64,000 nucleotides of DNA from an uncultured Bacteroidia bacterium (GTDB lineage Bacteria; Bacteroidota; Bacteroidia; Bacteroidales; UBA932). Positions 50,426-59,099 of this stretch are shown one piece after another. A program made the translations under genes and the position numbers. The notes under the pieces are model-generated. The model was not told the origin of the DNA. It worked only from the letters and a program-made list of their open reading frames with translations, and made no database searches. How positions within the stretch are numbered: position 1 is the stretch's first letter; every line of letters begins with the position of its first letter. Location: assembly GCA_902779765.1 (NCBI GenBank), contig CACZCQ010000001.1:1-64000 (forward strand), read 5' to 3'.

Positions 50426-52787
50426 AAGCTCTCCTGACTGGCTTGCGGGACATTTCGAAGTGGAGGGTCGCTCCGTCCTTGATGTCCTCGTAATTGATGA
50501 AAGGATGGTCGAGTTTCTTTCCGTTGAGGTAAGCTGCCTTGATATACACGGCATCCTCGCTCCAGCCCTTCGTGGTCATCTTGACTGTCTTTCCGTTTGA
50601 CAGGGTGACGGTCATTCCGGGGACGCAGGGGGAGCCGATATAATACCAGTCTGCTCCGGGGCAGAAAGGATAGAATCCGAGGCAGTTGAACAGGTACCAG
50701 GCGCTCATCTGGCCGCAATCGTCGTTGCCGCTCAGTGAGCCGGGCTCATTACCGTAGTAATTCTTTGCAACATAGCGGACCCATTTCTGGCAGTTCCAGG
50801 GTTCTCCGAAATAATCATAGAGGTAAGCTACATGGTGGCAGGGCTCGTTGCCGTGCCAGTAACCTCCTATGCGGCCCCAGATGTCGTGGGCGCCGGGGAT
50901 GTCTTCCGGAAGCTCGATCGTGAAGAGTTCGTCGAGATATTTCTTCAGCCTGTCGCGTCCCGCCAGCTGGACATAACCGTCCATGTCGTGGAAGACGCTC
51001 CAGGTGTACTGCATCGTGAAGCCTTCGGTGATGTCTCCCCAACCGTTGACGGAGCCGGGGCCCTGATAGGCTATCGGGGCGAATGGAGTACGCCATTCTC
51101 CCTTTGAATCCCTGCCCCTCATATAGCCGGTCTCCGGGTCGACCAGGTTCTTGTAGTTCATCGACCGGTTGAGGAAGAACTGATAGTCTTTCTCATGTCC
51201 CAACTTCTTCGCGACCTGGGCGATGCACCAGTCGTCGTAGGCATATTCAAGGGTCTTGGAAACGCTCTCCTTCTCGAGGTCGAAGGGAACGTAGCCGAGG
51301 GAGGTATATTCAGGGATGCAGTCATAGTGGGCGTTGGTGGCCGTGGTCTTCATCGCCTGGAAGGCACGTTCGTAGTCGAATCCGGGGACGTCCTTGAGGA
51401 TCATGTCGGCAAGGATGGAGCAGGAGTGGAAACCTATCATGCACCAGGTCTCGCCGCCGTAGAATGACCAGTAGGGGAGCATGTGCTCGGCGCTCTTGTC
51501 ATAGTGGGCGAGCATCGAATTGGCTATGTCGGCCTGCAGGGGGCGGTTGACCAGGTTCATCAGAGGTTCGAACGCCCTGAAGGTGTCCCAGAAAGAGAAA
51601 GTCGTCACGTTAGTGAATCCTTCCGCCTTGCCGATGGTGCCGTCGTGCTCACGGAACCTTCCATCGGCGTCCTGGAACAGGAAAGGATGCTGCATGGTGC
51701 GGTACACGCTGGTGTAGAATGTCTCCCTGAGAACCTTGTCGTCAGTGTCCAATGAATATGTTCCCAGAGCCTTCTCCCAGGTGTTCTCTGCCTCAGCCAG
51801 GACGGTATTGAAGTCCTTTCCGTCCAGTTCCTTCAGGTTCAGCAACGCCCCGTCCGTCCCGACTCCAGAGATGGCTACCTTGACTTGCACTTGGAACTGT
51901 TGCCGGTCGGACGCCTCGCTCCGCTCGGCCCCACCGTTCGCCTTGCTCACGGTCCCCCCTCTTACAGTGCCGAGGGTGGCATGGTCCTCCCCGGCAACAG
52001 TTCCAACTGCCGCAAATTCTTTGCGTGCAGCAAAAGGCGACGACTGGCCGTCGAAGCGGACTATGACCTTGAGCTTGCGGCCCCAGGCCTCGAGGGAACT
52101 GCGGAACCGCTTTGTGTTGTATATTACAGGCTCGCCTTCCTGGAGGATCGTGAAATCCTTGACCGGCTCGGAGAAGCGGGCGGCGAAATAGACGTAGCGG
52201 CTAGGATTCCAGCCTTTGACCAGCTTGCTGCCTATGATGGTATGGTCATCGAGAAGACGGACGTCGGACCATTCACAGTTCCAGTACAGGGTGTGGTCTA
52301 GATCTATCATCACGGTCGCATTCTCCTTGTCCGGATAGGTGAACCTGAACATTCCCGAACGCATCGCGGCCGTCATCTCAGCCTTTACACCGCTGTCCAG
52401 CATCAGGCTGTAGTAACCGGGATGTGCGCTTTCCTTCCCGTGGTCAAGCGCGGAAGGCTTCGGGTCCTGGCTTGTTCCCGGCAGGAACAGGAAATCACCC
52501 AGATCAGGGATTCCAGTACCGCTGAGGTGTGTCAGACTGAATCCCTGGACGGTCGGTTTGGAATATTTGTATCCTGCGGCGCAGTCATAGTCCTTGTCGT
52601 CGCAGTCCGGGCTAATCTGGATCCCGCCGTAAGGTAGCTGCGGTCCCGGATACACGTTCCCGAACCCATCCGTCCCCACGAACACGTTCACGTCGTGGAT
52701 AAGCTTTTTGTTATCATTGGAAGCAAATGATAATGAAGTGGTTAAGAGAATAAGGGCCGAAACGGCGAGACCTTTAAGAATATTCAT
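50415..52787 (-). CDS. GH92 alpha-mannosidase (first copy)
   Basis: 790 aa with signal peptide MNILKGLAVSALILLTTSLSFA. GH92 hallmarks: VFVGTDGFGNVYPGPQLPYGG, GFSLTHLSGTG, WDTFRAFEPL, the acid Glu in HGNEPCHHVAY and the base Asp in GNDDCGQMSAW. The family consists of calcium-dependent exo-alpha-mannosidases. Residues ~260-300 are a translated family C element with palindromic arms, in the N-terminal beta-sandwich region. Promoter TATCTTTG lies 21 bases upstream. Confidence 0.85.
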   Translation of the reverse strand: MNILKGLAVSALILLTTSLSFASNDNKKLIHDVNVFVGTDGFGNVYPGPQLPYGGIQISPDCDDKDYDCAAGYKYSKPTVQGFSLTHLSGTGIPDLGDFLFLPGTSQDPKPSALDHGKESAHPGYYSLMLDSGVKAEMTAAMRSGMFRFTYPDKENATVMIDLDHTLYWNCEWSDVRLLDDHTIIGSKLVKGWNPSRYVYFAARFSEPVKDFTILQEGEPVIYNTKRFRSSLEAWGRKLKVIVRFDGQSSPFAARKEFAAVGTVAGEDHATLGTVRGGTVSKANGGAERSEASDRQQFQVQVKVAISGVGTDGALLNLKELDGKDFNTVLAEAENTWEKALGTYSLDTDDKVLRETFYTSVYRTMQHPFLFQDADGRFREHDGTIGKAEGFTNVTTFSFWDTFRAFEPLMNLVNRPLQADIANSMLAHYDKSAEHMLPYWSFYGGETWCMIGFHSCSILADMILKDVPGFDYERAFQAMKTTATNAHYDCIPEYTSLGYVPFDLEKESVSKTLEYAYDDWCIAQVAKKLGHEKDYQFFLNRSMNYKNLVDPETGYMRGRDSKGEWRTPFAPIAYQGPGSVNGWGDITEGFTMQYTWSVFHDMDGYVQLAGRDRLKKYLDELFTIELPEDIPGAHDIWGRIGGYWHGNEPCHHVAYLYDYFGEPWNCQKWVRYVAKNYYGNEPGSLSGNDDCGQMSAWYLFNCLGFYPFCPGADWYYIGSPCVPGMTVTLSNGKTVKMTTKGWSEDAVYIKAAYLNGKKLDHPFINYEDIKDGATLHFEMSRKPVRRAFKG
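51888..52009 (-). repeat. family C element in GH92: conserved core between palindromic arms
   Basis: Arms 51888-51906 and 51991-52009 are inverted copies of 19 bp with one mismatch (centre GGAACTGTTGCCGG). The core 51906-51986 matches the GH3 copy (29991-30070) at about 90%, but the arms do not resemble the GH3 arms. In frame it reads TLGTVRGGTVSKANGGAERS. Confidence 0.8.
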
Positions 52788-52808
52788 AGCGAGATTGTTT
52801 ACTTTTCA

Positions 52809-52816
52809 CAAAGATA
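52809..52816 (-). promoter_or_regulatory. -7 element of the first GH92 gene
   Basis: On the minus strand TATCTTTG matches TAnnTTTG exactly, 21 bases from the ATG. Confidence 0.55.
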
Positions 52817-52837
52817 ATGATAGAAAGAAAAAATACC

Positions 52838-52845
52838 TATATTTG
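52838..52845 (+). promoter_or_regulatory. -7 element of the small two-ORF module
   Basis: TATATTTG matches TAnnTTTG exactly, 16 bases before the ATG at 52862. Confidence 0.5.
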
Positions 52846-52861
52846 AAAAAATGGTAATACT

Positions 52862-53059
52862 ATGAACAAACTTGCTGAAAAAACGAAGAATCATGTAGAG
52901 GTTATTGACGGAAAAGTCAAGACCGTATATGATGACATTACCCTCTCCAGAGGATGGCTTCCACTTGAAGAAGCGAAACAGTTAACTACTGACTACATGA
53001 ATGCGTTGAAGGATACTGTGTTGAGAGATGAAAACGGTAGTCGACTTAACAGTCTATGA
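52862..53059 (+). CDS. small protein, first ORF of an AT-rich two-gene module
   Basis: 65 aa (MNKLAEKTKNHVEVIDGKV..), charged, no signal peptide. It has its own -7 box and overlaps the next ORF by 32 bp. Composition is clearly richer in A+T than the neighbours, so recent arrival is plausible. Size, order and overlap resemble an antitoxin in a type II toxin-antitoxin pair, but no family is recognised and the assignment is conjecture. Confidence 0.5.
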   Translation: MNKLAEKTKNHVEVIDGKVKTVYDDITLSRGWLPLEEAKQLTTDYMNALKDTVLRDENGSRLNSL

Positions 53060-53342
53060 GAGGATTCTTGAATTCTATTCCAGGGTCGCTTTAGCCCATT
53101 CTAACACTTTTGATTTTTTTGACACAAGTCATCAGTCCTTCAAGGTTTATGAGGATTTGATTGATTTATGCAATCATTTCACATTGCCCCGAGTTCCTCG
53201 AATTGCGAATTGGAAGAAAATGGGTTACATGGAACTTTTTTCAAAAACAACAGGATGGTGCTTCTGCTACACCATTGATATAATCGATGGTGAGCCGATG
53301 CGTCATATCCGGGTATGTGAAAAGTCGGAAAATATCCGTTAG
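53028..53342 (+). CDS. small protein, second ORF of an AT-rich two-gene module
   Basis: 104 aa. The C-terminal half (YMELFSKTTGWCFCYTIDIIDGE, then MRHIRVCEKSE) has the alternating strand look of a compact beta fold, loosely like RelE/ParE toxins, but no diagnostic residues are certain. It overlaps the first ORF out of frame and ends 5 bp before the convergent GH92 stop. A coding role is supported by the long AT-rich open frame and coupling to the previous ORF. Confidence 0.5.
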   Translation: MKTVVDLTVYERILEFYSRVALAHSNTFDFFDTSHQSFKVYEDLIDLCNHFTLPRVPRIANWKKMGYMELFSKTTGWCFCYTIDIIDGEPMRHIRVCEKSENIR

Positions 53343-53347
53343 GAAAA

Positions 53348-55678
53348 CTACCTCCCGGTCATGGAATAGGGCTTGTCGGCGGGTTTCTGGCCGCGGGCCT
53401 TGTTGGGTTTGGAGGCCATGTCGAATTCCAGGACACCGCCGGCCAGGAGGTCGGCATGGGTGAGGTAGAGCTTGGAATATTCCTTACCGTTCAGAAGCAC
53501 CTTCTTGACATAGCGGTTCTTGTCACTGACCTTCGGGGCCTTGACTGTCAACGATTTCCCGTTGGGCAGTTGTATCGAGACCTCCTTGAAGAAGGGTGCG
53601 CCGATCACGTACTGGTCGCTTCCGGGGCATACGGGGTAGAAGCCCAGGACGCCGAATATGTACCAGGCGCTCATCTGGCCGCAGTCGTCATTGCCTCCCA
53701 GTCCGCGGATCTCCGGTTTGTACATCCTGTTGATGATCTCCCTCATCCAGTACTGGGTCTTCCACGGCTGTGATGTCCAGGCATATAGATAAGGAATATG
53801 GTGACTCGGCTCGTTGCCGTGGACATAGCCGCCGATCAGGCAGTCCTTCGTGATGTCCTCGTTGTCCGCGTATGCATATTCGGGAAGGTCGTTGTAGAAG
53901 AGTTCGTCAAGGGCGGATATGAACTTCTTCTCTCCACCCATGAGCGCCATGGCTCCGTAGACATCCTGGGGAACGTGGAAGGTGAAATTCAGCGAATTGC
54001 CTTCGATGAAGCCTTCTCCAACCGTCTGCATGATGTCGAAGTCTTTCTTGAAGGTCCCGTCCGTGTTCTTCGGCCGGCAGAAGCCGAGATCAGTGTCGAA
54101 TACATTTCGGTAGTACAACGCCCTGGGGGCATATTCCTTCGCAACGGCATCGTTGCCCAGGAGCCTGGCGGTGTTCCAGACGGTCCAGTCGTCGTATGAA
54201 TATTCAAGGGTGTTGCTGGCAGCTGTTGAGATCTTGTCGTAAGGGACATAGCCCAGCTTCATATAGTCGCCGAGGCCGCAGTACCATTCCTGCTTGGAAG
54301 TCGTGACCATCGCCTCAAGCGCCCTGGCCTTGTCGATGTCGAGCCCCTTGGCGATTGCGTCAGCGAGCACCGGTACGGCATGGTAGCCGCTCATGCACCA
54401 GTTCTCGTTGGCCATATGGCTCCAGACCGGAAGCATGTGCAGGACGTTCTGGTCGTAGTGGGCCAGCATCGACTGCACCATGTCGCGGTCCCTGTCGGGC
54501 TTGAACAGGGCAAGGAAGGGATGTTCGGCACGGTAGGTGTCCCAAAGGGAGAATACGGTGTAATTGGTGAACCCTTCAGCACGGTGGATTTCGTGGTCGA
54601 GACCGCGATAGGAACCGTCCACGTCCATATAGACAGACGGATTGATCATCGTGTGGTAGAGGGACGTATAGAACATCTTCTTTTCCGCTTCCGTTCCTTC
54701 TATCTCCATCTGTGACAGCTCTTTTTCCCATGCTTTTCCCGCGGCCGTTGCTATCTGGTCGAAGGTCCTGCCTTCAGCTTCAGCCTTGAGGTTTTTCATC
54801 GCTCCGGTGGTTCCGGTTGAGGAGAGGGCGACCTTGACGGTGAGTTTCGGATCCTTGGAGGTTGCGAACCTGAACCATGCGACGAGCTTGCGCCCGGCCA
54901 TCGCAGGGAAGTTCCGGCTTACGTCGAACTTGGCCCAGCCGCCCTTGTAATCGATCTTCTGGCGGTCGGTGTAGCCATATTCGGTGATTGGCTGGGAGAA
55001 CTCGATTGCGAAATAGGTGTAGTTGGTCCTGGCCCATCCGTCGGTGATGCGGTAGCCGACGAGATGCGTGGGATCCTGAACCTGTACCTCCGCCCAGAGG
55101 GTCTTGCCGTCGTAGTCGTAGATACCGTGAATCAGGTCAAGGATTATGTGCCCGTCCGAGGGGTAGGTATATTCGTGGACTCCGACTCGGGTGGTGGCGG
55201 TAAGCCTGGCCTTGATGCCATAATCGGCCAGTGTGACTTCATAATAACCGGGACAGGCTTTTTCCGAGTCATGGCTGAAGCGGCTCCGGAAACCGCTGTC
55301 GGGGTTGTCCACGGTGCCGGGATTGAGCTTGACCGGTCCGATGGCCGGCATAATGAGTATGTCTCCGAGGTCGGAATGGCCGGTGCCGCTGAAATGCGTG
55401 TGGCTGAATCCGACAATGGTCGGGTCGGTATAGCGGTAGCCTGAACAGGTCTCATATACCATCGGCTGGTACTTGCCGTTCACGTTGTGGGGAATCGAGT
55501 CGGTGTCGGGGCTGAGCTGGACTCCGCCGAAAGGCACGCAGGCACCGGGGAATGTGTGACCCATGCCGTCGGTTCCTATGAACGGGTCGACATAACCGGT
55601 CTTGTTCTGGGCCGGCAACAGGAACGCCGGAAGCACCAATGCTGCAGATAGCAGCAGCGTGATATGTAATTTATTCAT
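53348..55678 (-). CDS. GH92 alpha-mannosidase (second copy)
   Basis: 776 aa with signal peptide MNKLHITLLLSAALVLPAFLLPA. GH92 motifs: FIGTDGMGHTFPGACVPFGGVQLSPD, GFSHTHFSGTG, WDTYRAEHPFL, acid Glu in HGNEPSHHIPY, base Asp in GNDDCGQMSAW. The HTHFSGTG form and N-terminal sequence differ from the first copy, so the two may cut different mannosidic linkages. It carries no dispersed insert. It follows the SGNH esterase gene by 14 bp, so the two are probably co-transcribed. Confidence 0.85.
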   Translation of the reverse strand: MNKLHITLLLSAALVLPAFLLPAQNKTGYVDPFIGTDGMGHTFPGACVPFGGVQLSPDTDSIPHNVNGKYQPMVYETCSGYRYTDPTIVGFSHTHFSGTGHSDLGDILIMPAIGPVKLNPGTVDNPDSGFRSRFSHDSEKACPGYYEVTLADYGIKARLTATTRVGVHEYTYPSDGHIILDLIHGIYDYDGKTLWAEVQVQDPTHLVGYRITDGWARTNYTYFAIEFSQPITEYGYTDRQKIDYKGGWAKFDVSRNFPAMAGRKLVAWFRFATSKDPKLTVKVALSSTGTTGAMKNLKAEAEGRTFDQIATAAGKAWEKELSQMEIEGTEAEKKMFYTSLYHTMINPSVYMDVDGSYRGLDHEIHRAEGFTNYTVFSLWDTYRAEHPFLALFKPDRDRDMVQSMLAHYDQNVLHMLPVWSHMANENWCMSGYHAVPVLADAIAKGLDIDKARALEAMVTTSKQEWYCGLGDYMKLGYVPYDKISTAASNTLEYSYDDWTVWNTARLLGNDAVAKEYAPRALYYRNVFDTDLGFCRPKNTDGTFKKDFDIMQTVGEGFIEGNSLNFTFHVPQDVYGAMALMGGEKKFISALDELFYNDLPEYAYADNEDITKDCLIGGYVHGNEPSHHIPYLYAWTSQPWKTQYWMREIINRMYKPEIRGLGGNDDCGQMSAWYIFGVLGFYPVCPGSDQYVIGAPFFKEVSIQLPNGKSLTVKAPKVSDKNRYVKKVLLNGKEYSKLYLTHADLLAGGVLEFDMASKPNKARGQKPADKPYSMTGR

Positions 55679-55692
55679 CTATGATTGATTAC

Positions 55693-56775
55693 TTATTTTA
55701 TTCCGTATTTCCGAAGGATCTTCTTCACGGGCTTCTCGATGGACTGGGCCCAGAGCTGGTAGCCGCGGTCGGAAGGATGGGTTCCGTCCTGGGTGGTCTC
55801 GTGATCCTTGGCGGAAGCGTTGGGATAGATGTAGTAGACGTCCTTGTACTTCTTGCAGGCAATCTTCATCAGGCTGTCGGCCACCGCTATCCTGTCGGCT
55901 TCAGCCTTATCCCTGTTCTTATCGAAATTACGCCATTCCCTGTAGATGGTTCTCTGGAAGATCAACGGCTTGCCGGGATGGGCGGCCTGGACCTTTTCGA
56001 TGAAGGGGAACAGGCGTTCCTCGATCTGCTCGATTGAAGGATTCGAGAAAGGATCAAAAATGAAGGCGTCCACTTCGGCTGCTGCCAGCACATCTGCGAA
56101 ATAGCTCTGGAGTTTGCAGTTTCCACTGCAACCAAGGCTGAGAAGCTGAAGTCCGGTGTCTCTGGAGAATATCGCCGGGTAAGCCATTCCGGCACGGCTG
56201 GTCGAGATACCGTGGGTGAAGCTGGACCCGAATATACCGATCCTGTAACGGAAAGGGTTCGGGATGGCCTCGAGGACGGAACCTTCATTGACTCCTATCT
56301 TGACTGAATATTCCTCGCTGAGAATCGGAAGATACAGAAGGCATTCCTTCATCGTCCCGTCCATGTTCGAGATGACGTTGAACGGTTTTTTCAGGTCGCC
56401 GGGTACTCCCGCTCCTGCCCAAATCCATCTGCCGTCCTTCCTGATATACAGGTCATATCCCCTTGCCGAGAATCCTCCGGTGTTGTTGGGATAACCGACA
56501 TCGCCGTATTCTGTAAGGATTGAGATGTTTTTGGCGTTTGTCCTGAAGGCTACGCCTATTCCGGCGGAATTCCGGACCTGGTTGTTCTCGCTGGTCGTGA
56601 AACCCTTGAATTTGACCGTGTCCACCCTGTGGTAGGGATTCGGGGTGTCCATCAGTTTGCCCGTGAGGGTCAGGTCACTGGCTTCAGTGTAAACGATTTT
56701 TGGAGTGGTAGGCGTCTGGGCGCCCATCAGGAATGAGATTCCTGCCAGGATAAGGGAGAATAGTATTCGTTTCAT
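55693..56775 (-). CDS. SGNH/GDSL esterase with N-terminal GxDLY domain
   Basis: 360 aa with signal peptide MKRILFSLILAGISFLMGA. The N-terminal beta domain contains GYDLYIRKDGRW, the GxDLY signature. The hydrolase part has the serine in IGIFGSSFTHG, Gly in LGCSGNCK, Asn in DPFSNPS and the Asp/His pair in DGTHPSDRGY. This family contains carbohydrate esterases (often acetyl esterases). It is the first gene of the operon with the second GH92; de-esterification before mannosidase action is plausible. Confidence 0.8.
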   Translation of the reverse strand: MKRILFSLILAGISFLMGAQTPTTPKIVYTEASDLTLTGKLMDTPNPYHRVDTVKFKGFTTSENNQVRNSAGIGVAFRTNAKNISILTEYGDVGYPNNTGGFSARGYDLYIRKDGRWIWAGAGVPGDLKKPFNVISNMDGTMKECLLYLPILSEEYSVKIGVNEGSVLEAIPNPFRYRIGIFGSSFTHGISTSRAGMAYPAIFSRDTGLQLLSLGCSGNCKLQSYFADVLAAAEVDAFIFDPFSNPSIEQIEERLFPFIEKVQAAHPGKPLIFQRTIYREWRNFDKNRDKAEADRIAVADSLMKIACKKYKDVYYIYPNASAKDHETTQDGTHPSDRGYQLWAQSIEKPVKKILRKYGIK

Positions 56776-56796
56776 CGTGATAAGGGAGTTGCTTCA

Positions 56797-56804
56797 CAAA
56801 TGTA
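56797..56804 (-). promoter_or_regulatory. -7 element of the esterase-GH92 operon
   Basis: On the minus strand TACATTTG matches TAnnTTTG exactly, 21 bases from the ATG at 56775. Confidence 0.55.
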
Positions 56805-56834
56805 CGATTTTCGCGGAATAATATGAATAATACT

Positions 56835-56842
56835 TAACTTTG
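56835..56842 (+). promoter_or_regulatory. -7 element of the phosphoesterase operon, leaderless spacing
   Basis: TAACTTTG matches TAnnTTTG exactly and ends 6 bases before the ATG at 56849 (TCTATC between). The spacing equals that of the PfkB promoter. Confidence 0.65.
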
Positions 56843-56848
56843 TCTATC

Positions 56849-58261
56849 ATGAGAATTAGATTGTTGACCCTATTGGCTGCTGTTGCGGGAATCGCCGTCG
56901 CAGCGGTTTCGTGCAAAGAGGACCGCGTGGTCCTGTCGCTGGGTGTCGTCAGTGACGTGCACATCAACACGGGGGTTCCTATGACCTCTGAAAAGTGGAC
57001 TTCGGCCCTCAATCAACTGGTGGCAAAGGCTGCGGAGAATGATGCCGACGGACTCGACGGAGTCCTGGTCGCCGGAGACCTGATCGACTATCCGAGCGAG
57101 CGTTTCCTCGGCGAATTCAAGAGGGTATACGAGTCTGTCCTGGATCCCGTCAAGGTGCCTCTCATCTATACCGTAGGCAATCACGATGTCCCTAAATACA
57201 GGTGGGACTCGACTATGGTCTCGGATGCTTCCTATATCCGTAAACTTCTGGGGGATAACTATTTCCTTAAAGATGTCGAAAAGGTTTCCGGAGAAGGACT
57301 GGAGTGCAGGCACTGCGAGGTAGGCGGTTATGACGTGATCGCAATATCTCCAGACGGGACCGGCCCGGTGGTGTACAACCCCGAAGCCCTCGAATGGCTG
57401 GATTCTACATTGTCAAAGATCACCTCTAAGAGACCGCACCGTTACGTTATATTGATCACCCATCCGATGCTGTACAACACGGTATACGGCAGCCTGCTTG
57501 GTGAGGCGGACGGCATCTGGAAGTCATCCCATCCGGGTTACTGGGCTAACCGTGAGATTCCGGAGATACTCTCGAAATATCCCCAGGTCGTAGCCTTCGG
57601 AGGTCACCTGCATTTCCCTCTCAACGACCCCAGGAGCGTCTGGCAGGGGAGTTTCACTGCCCTTGGCTGCGGTTCGGTGCGATACATGGCCCTCGAGGCC
57701 GGGAATTATGAACATATGGCCGGCCAGACGGTGATGAAGGACAAGGATGAGTTCTCCCAGGGTAACCTTGTACAGTTCGACAGGAAGGGCAACATGAGGA
57801 TACTGAGGATGGATTTCTACAATGGTGCGGTGATAGGGGAACCGCTTGTGATGCGCCGCCCTTCGAAGAGTGGAAAGCATCTCATGAAATATTCATTCGA
57901 TGCCAGGCAAGAAGTGAATGCAGCCCCCTCGCTGTCCTCGATGGATATCGCCGTCCTACCGGCAACCGATTCCACGGGACGCAGCGTCTCGGTATCGTTC
58001 GCTTCAGGCACCGACGATGAATTCGTCCACCATTACGAGGTGTCCATTTCCGTTGATGGCAGGACACTTGCAACCAAGAAGATACTCGCGGATTTCTACA
58101 AGTATCCGGACCCGTCGATGATGAAGCCCTCCTGGGACGTCACTTTCAGTGCGGAAGACCTTGCTGAAGCACCTGAAGAAGGGAAATGCACCGTAACTCT
58201 CAAGGCTTTCGACTCCTGGGACGCGTCCGCCGAACCGCTTGAAAAGGAAGTAGAATTATAG
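56849..58261 (+). CDS. calcineurin-like metallophosphoesterase lipoprotein
   Basis: 470 aa; the ATG at 56849 is favoured over an upstream TTG because of the promoter position. Lipobox AVSC near Cys22. Metal motifs in order: VVSDVHIN, LVAGDLIDYP, YTVGNHD, ILITHPML and FGGHLHFP. The last ~130 residues are a beta domain. It hydrolyses phosphate mono- or diesters outside the cytoplasm. With the nucleases downstream it could release phosphate or nucleosides from nucleotides. Exonuclease III follows after 14 bp. Confidence 0.8.
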   Translation: MRIRLLTLLAAVAGIAVAAVSCKEDRVVLSLGVVSDVHINTGVPMTSEKWTSALNQLVAKAAENDADGLDGVLVAGDLIDYPSERFLGEFKRVYESVLDPVKVPLIYTVGNHDVPKYRWDSTMVSDASYIRKLLGDNYFLKDVEKVSGEGLECRHCEVGGYDVIAISPDGTGPVVYNPEALEWLDSTLSKITSKRPHRYVILITHPMLYNTVYGSLLGEADGIWKSSHPGYWANREIPEILSKYPQVVAFGGHLHFPLNDPRSVWQGSFTALGCGSVRYMALEAGNYEHMAGQTVMKDKDEFSQGNLVQFDRKGNMRILRMDFYNGAVIGEPLVMRRPSKSGKHLMKYSFDARQEVNAAPSLSSMDIAVLPATDSTGRSVSVSFASGTDDEFVHHYEVSISVDGRTLATKKILADFYKYPDPSMMKPSWDVTFSAEDLAEAPEEGKCTVTLKAFDSWDASAEPLEKEVEL

Positions 58262-58275
58262 AAAAAGATAACGAT

Positions 58276-59031
58276 ATGAAATTCATCAGCTGGAATGTCA
58301 ACGGCCTCAGGGCCTGCGCGGGTAAGGGCGATTTCGACAAGGCGTTCAATTCCCTCGACGCCGATTTCTTCTGCCTGCAGGAAACCAAGATGCAACCCGG
58401 TCAACTCGATCTCGAGTACCTTGGCTATACCTCTTTCTGGAACTCGGCTGAGAAGAAGGGATATTCGGGCACGGCTATATATTCAAAGCATCAGCCGCTG
58501 TCGGTTACTTACGGAATCGGGGTGGAGGAGCACGACCGGGAGGGCAGGGTCATCACCCTCGAGATGCCGGAATTCTTCCTGGTCTGCGTGTACACCCCCA
58601 ATTCCCAGGACGGCCTCAAGCGACTGGACTACAGGATGACGTGGGACGATGCCTTCCGTGAATTTGTTCTCGGACTCAAGGCCCGCAAAGGTGTGGTCAT
58701 CTGCGGCGACATGAACGTCGCCCACGAGGAGATCGATATCAAGAATCCCAAGGCGAACCGCCGCAATGCCGGATTCACCGACGAGGAAAGGCAGAAGTTC
58801 TCGGAACTCCTCGAGGCAGGATTCGTGGATACCTGGAGGTCACAGCACCCGGACGAGGTCAAATACTCCTGGTGGTCCTACCGTTTCAGGGCAAGGGAGA
58901 ACAACGCGGGATGGCGTATCGACTATTTCGTAGTGTCAGAGGATCTTAAGGATCGGATAGCTTTTACGGACATCCATAATGAGATTTTCGGGTCGGACCA
59001 CTGTCCGGTCGAACTCGGTCTCTTCTTTTGA
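58276..59031 (+). CDS. xth: exodeoxyribonuclease III (AP endonuclease)
   Basis: 251 aa, standard length. Motifs: FISWNVNGLRA, LQETKM (catalytic Glu), VVICGDMNVAH, KYSWWSYRFRAREN, GWRIDYFVVS and SDHCPVEL. No signal peptide, so it works in the cytoplasm in base excision repair, cutting at abasic sites and degrading 3' ends. It follows the phosphoesterase gene by 14 bp. Confidence 0.92.
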   Translation: MKFISWNVNGLRACAGKGDFDKAFNSLDADFFCLQETKMQPGQLDLEYLGYTSFWNSAEKKGYSGTAIYSKHQPLSVTYGIGVEEHDREGRVITLEMPEFFLVCVYTPNSQDGLKRLDYRMTWDDAFREFVLGLKARKGVVICGDMNVAHEEIDIKNPKANRRNAGFTDEERQKFSELLEAGFVDTWRSQHPDEVKYSWWSYRFRARENNAGWRIDYFVVSEDLKDRIAFTDIHNEIFGSDHCPVELGLFF

Positions 59032-59050
59032 TAATTGAAGTTTTCATCGT

Positions 59051-59058
59051 ATATTAGC
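59051..59058 (+). promoter_or_regulatory. weak -7 element before the OB-fold lipoprotein gene
   Basis: TATATTAG differs from TAnnTTTG at one position and would give a leader of about 40 nt for the gene at 59100. Confidence 0.35.
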
Positions 59059-59099
59059 AAACTGCATAGTAGCGAAAATTAATAACAGAACGATACCAG

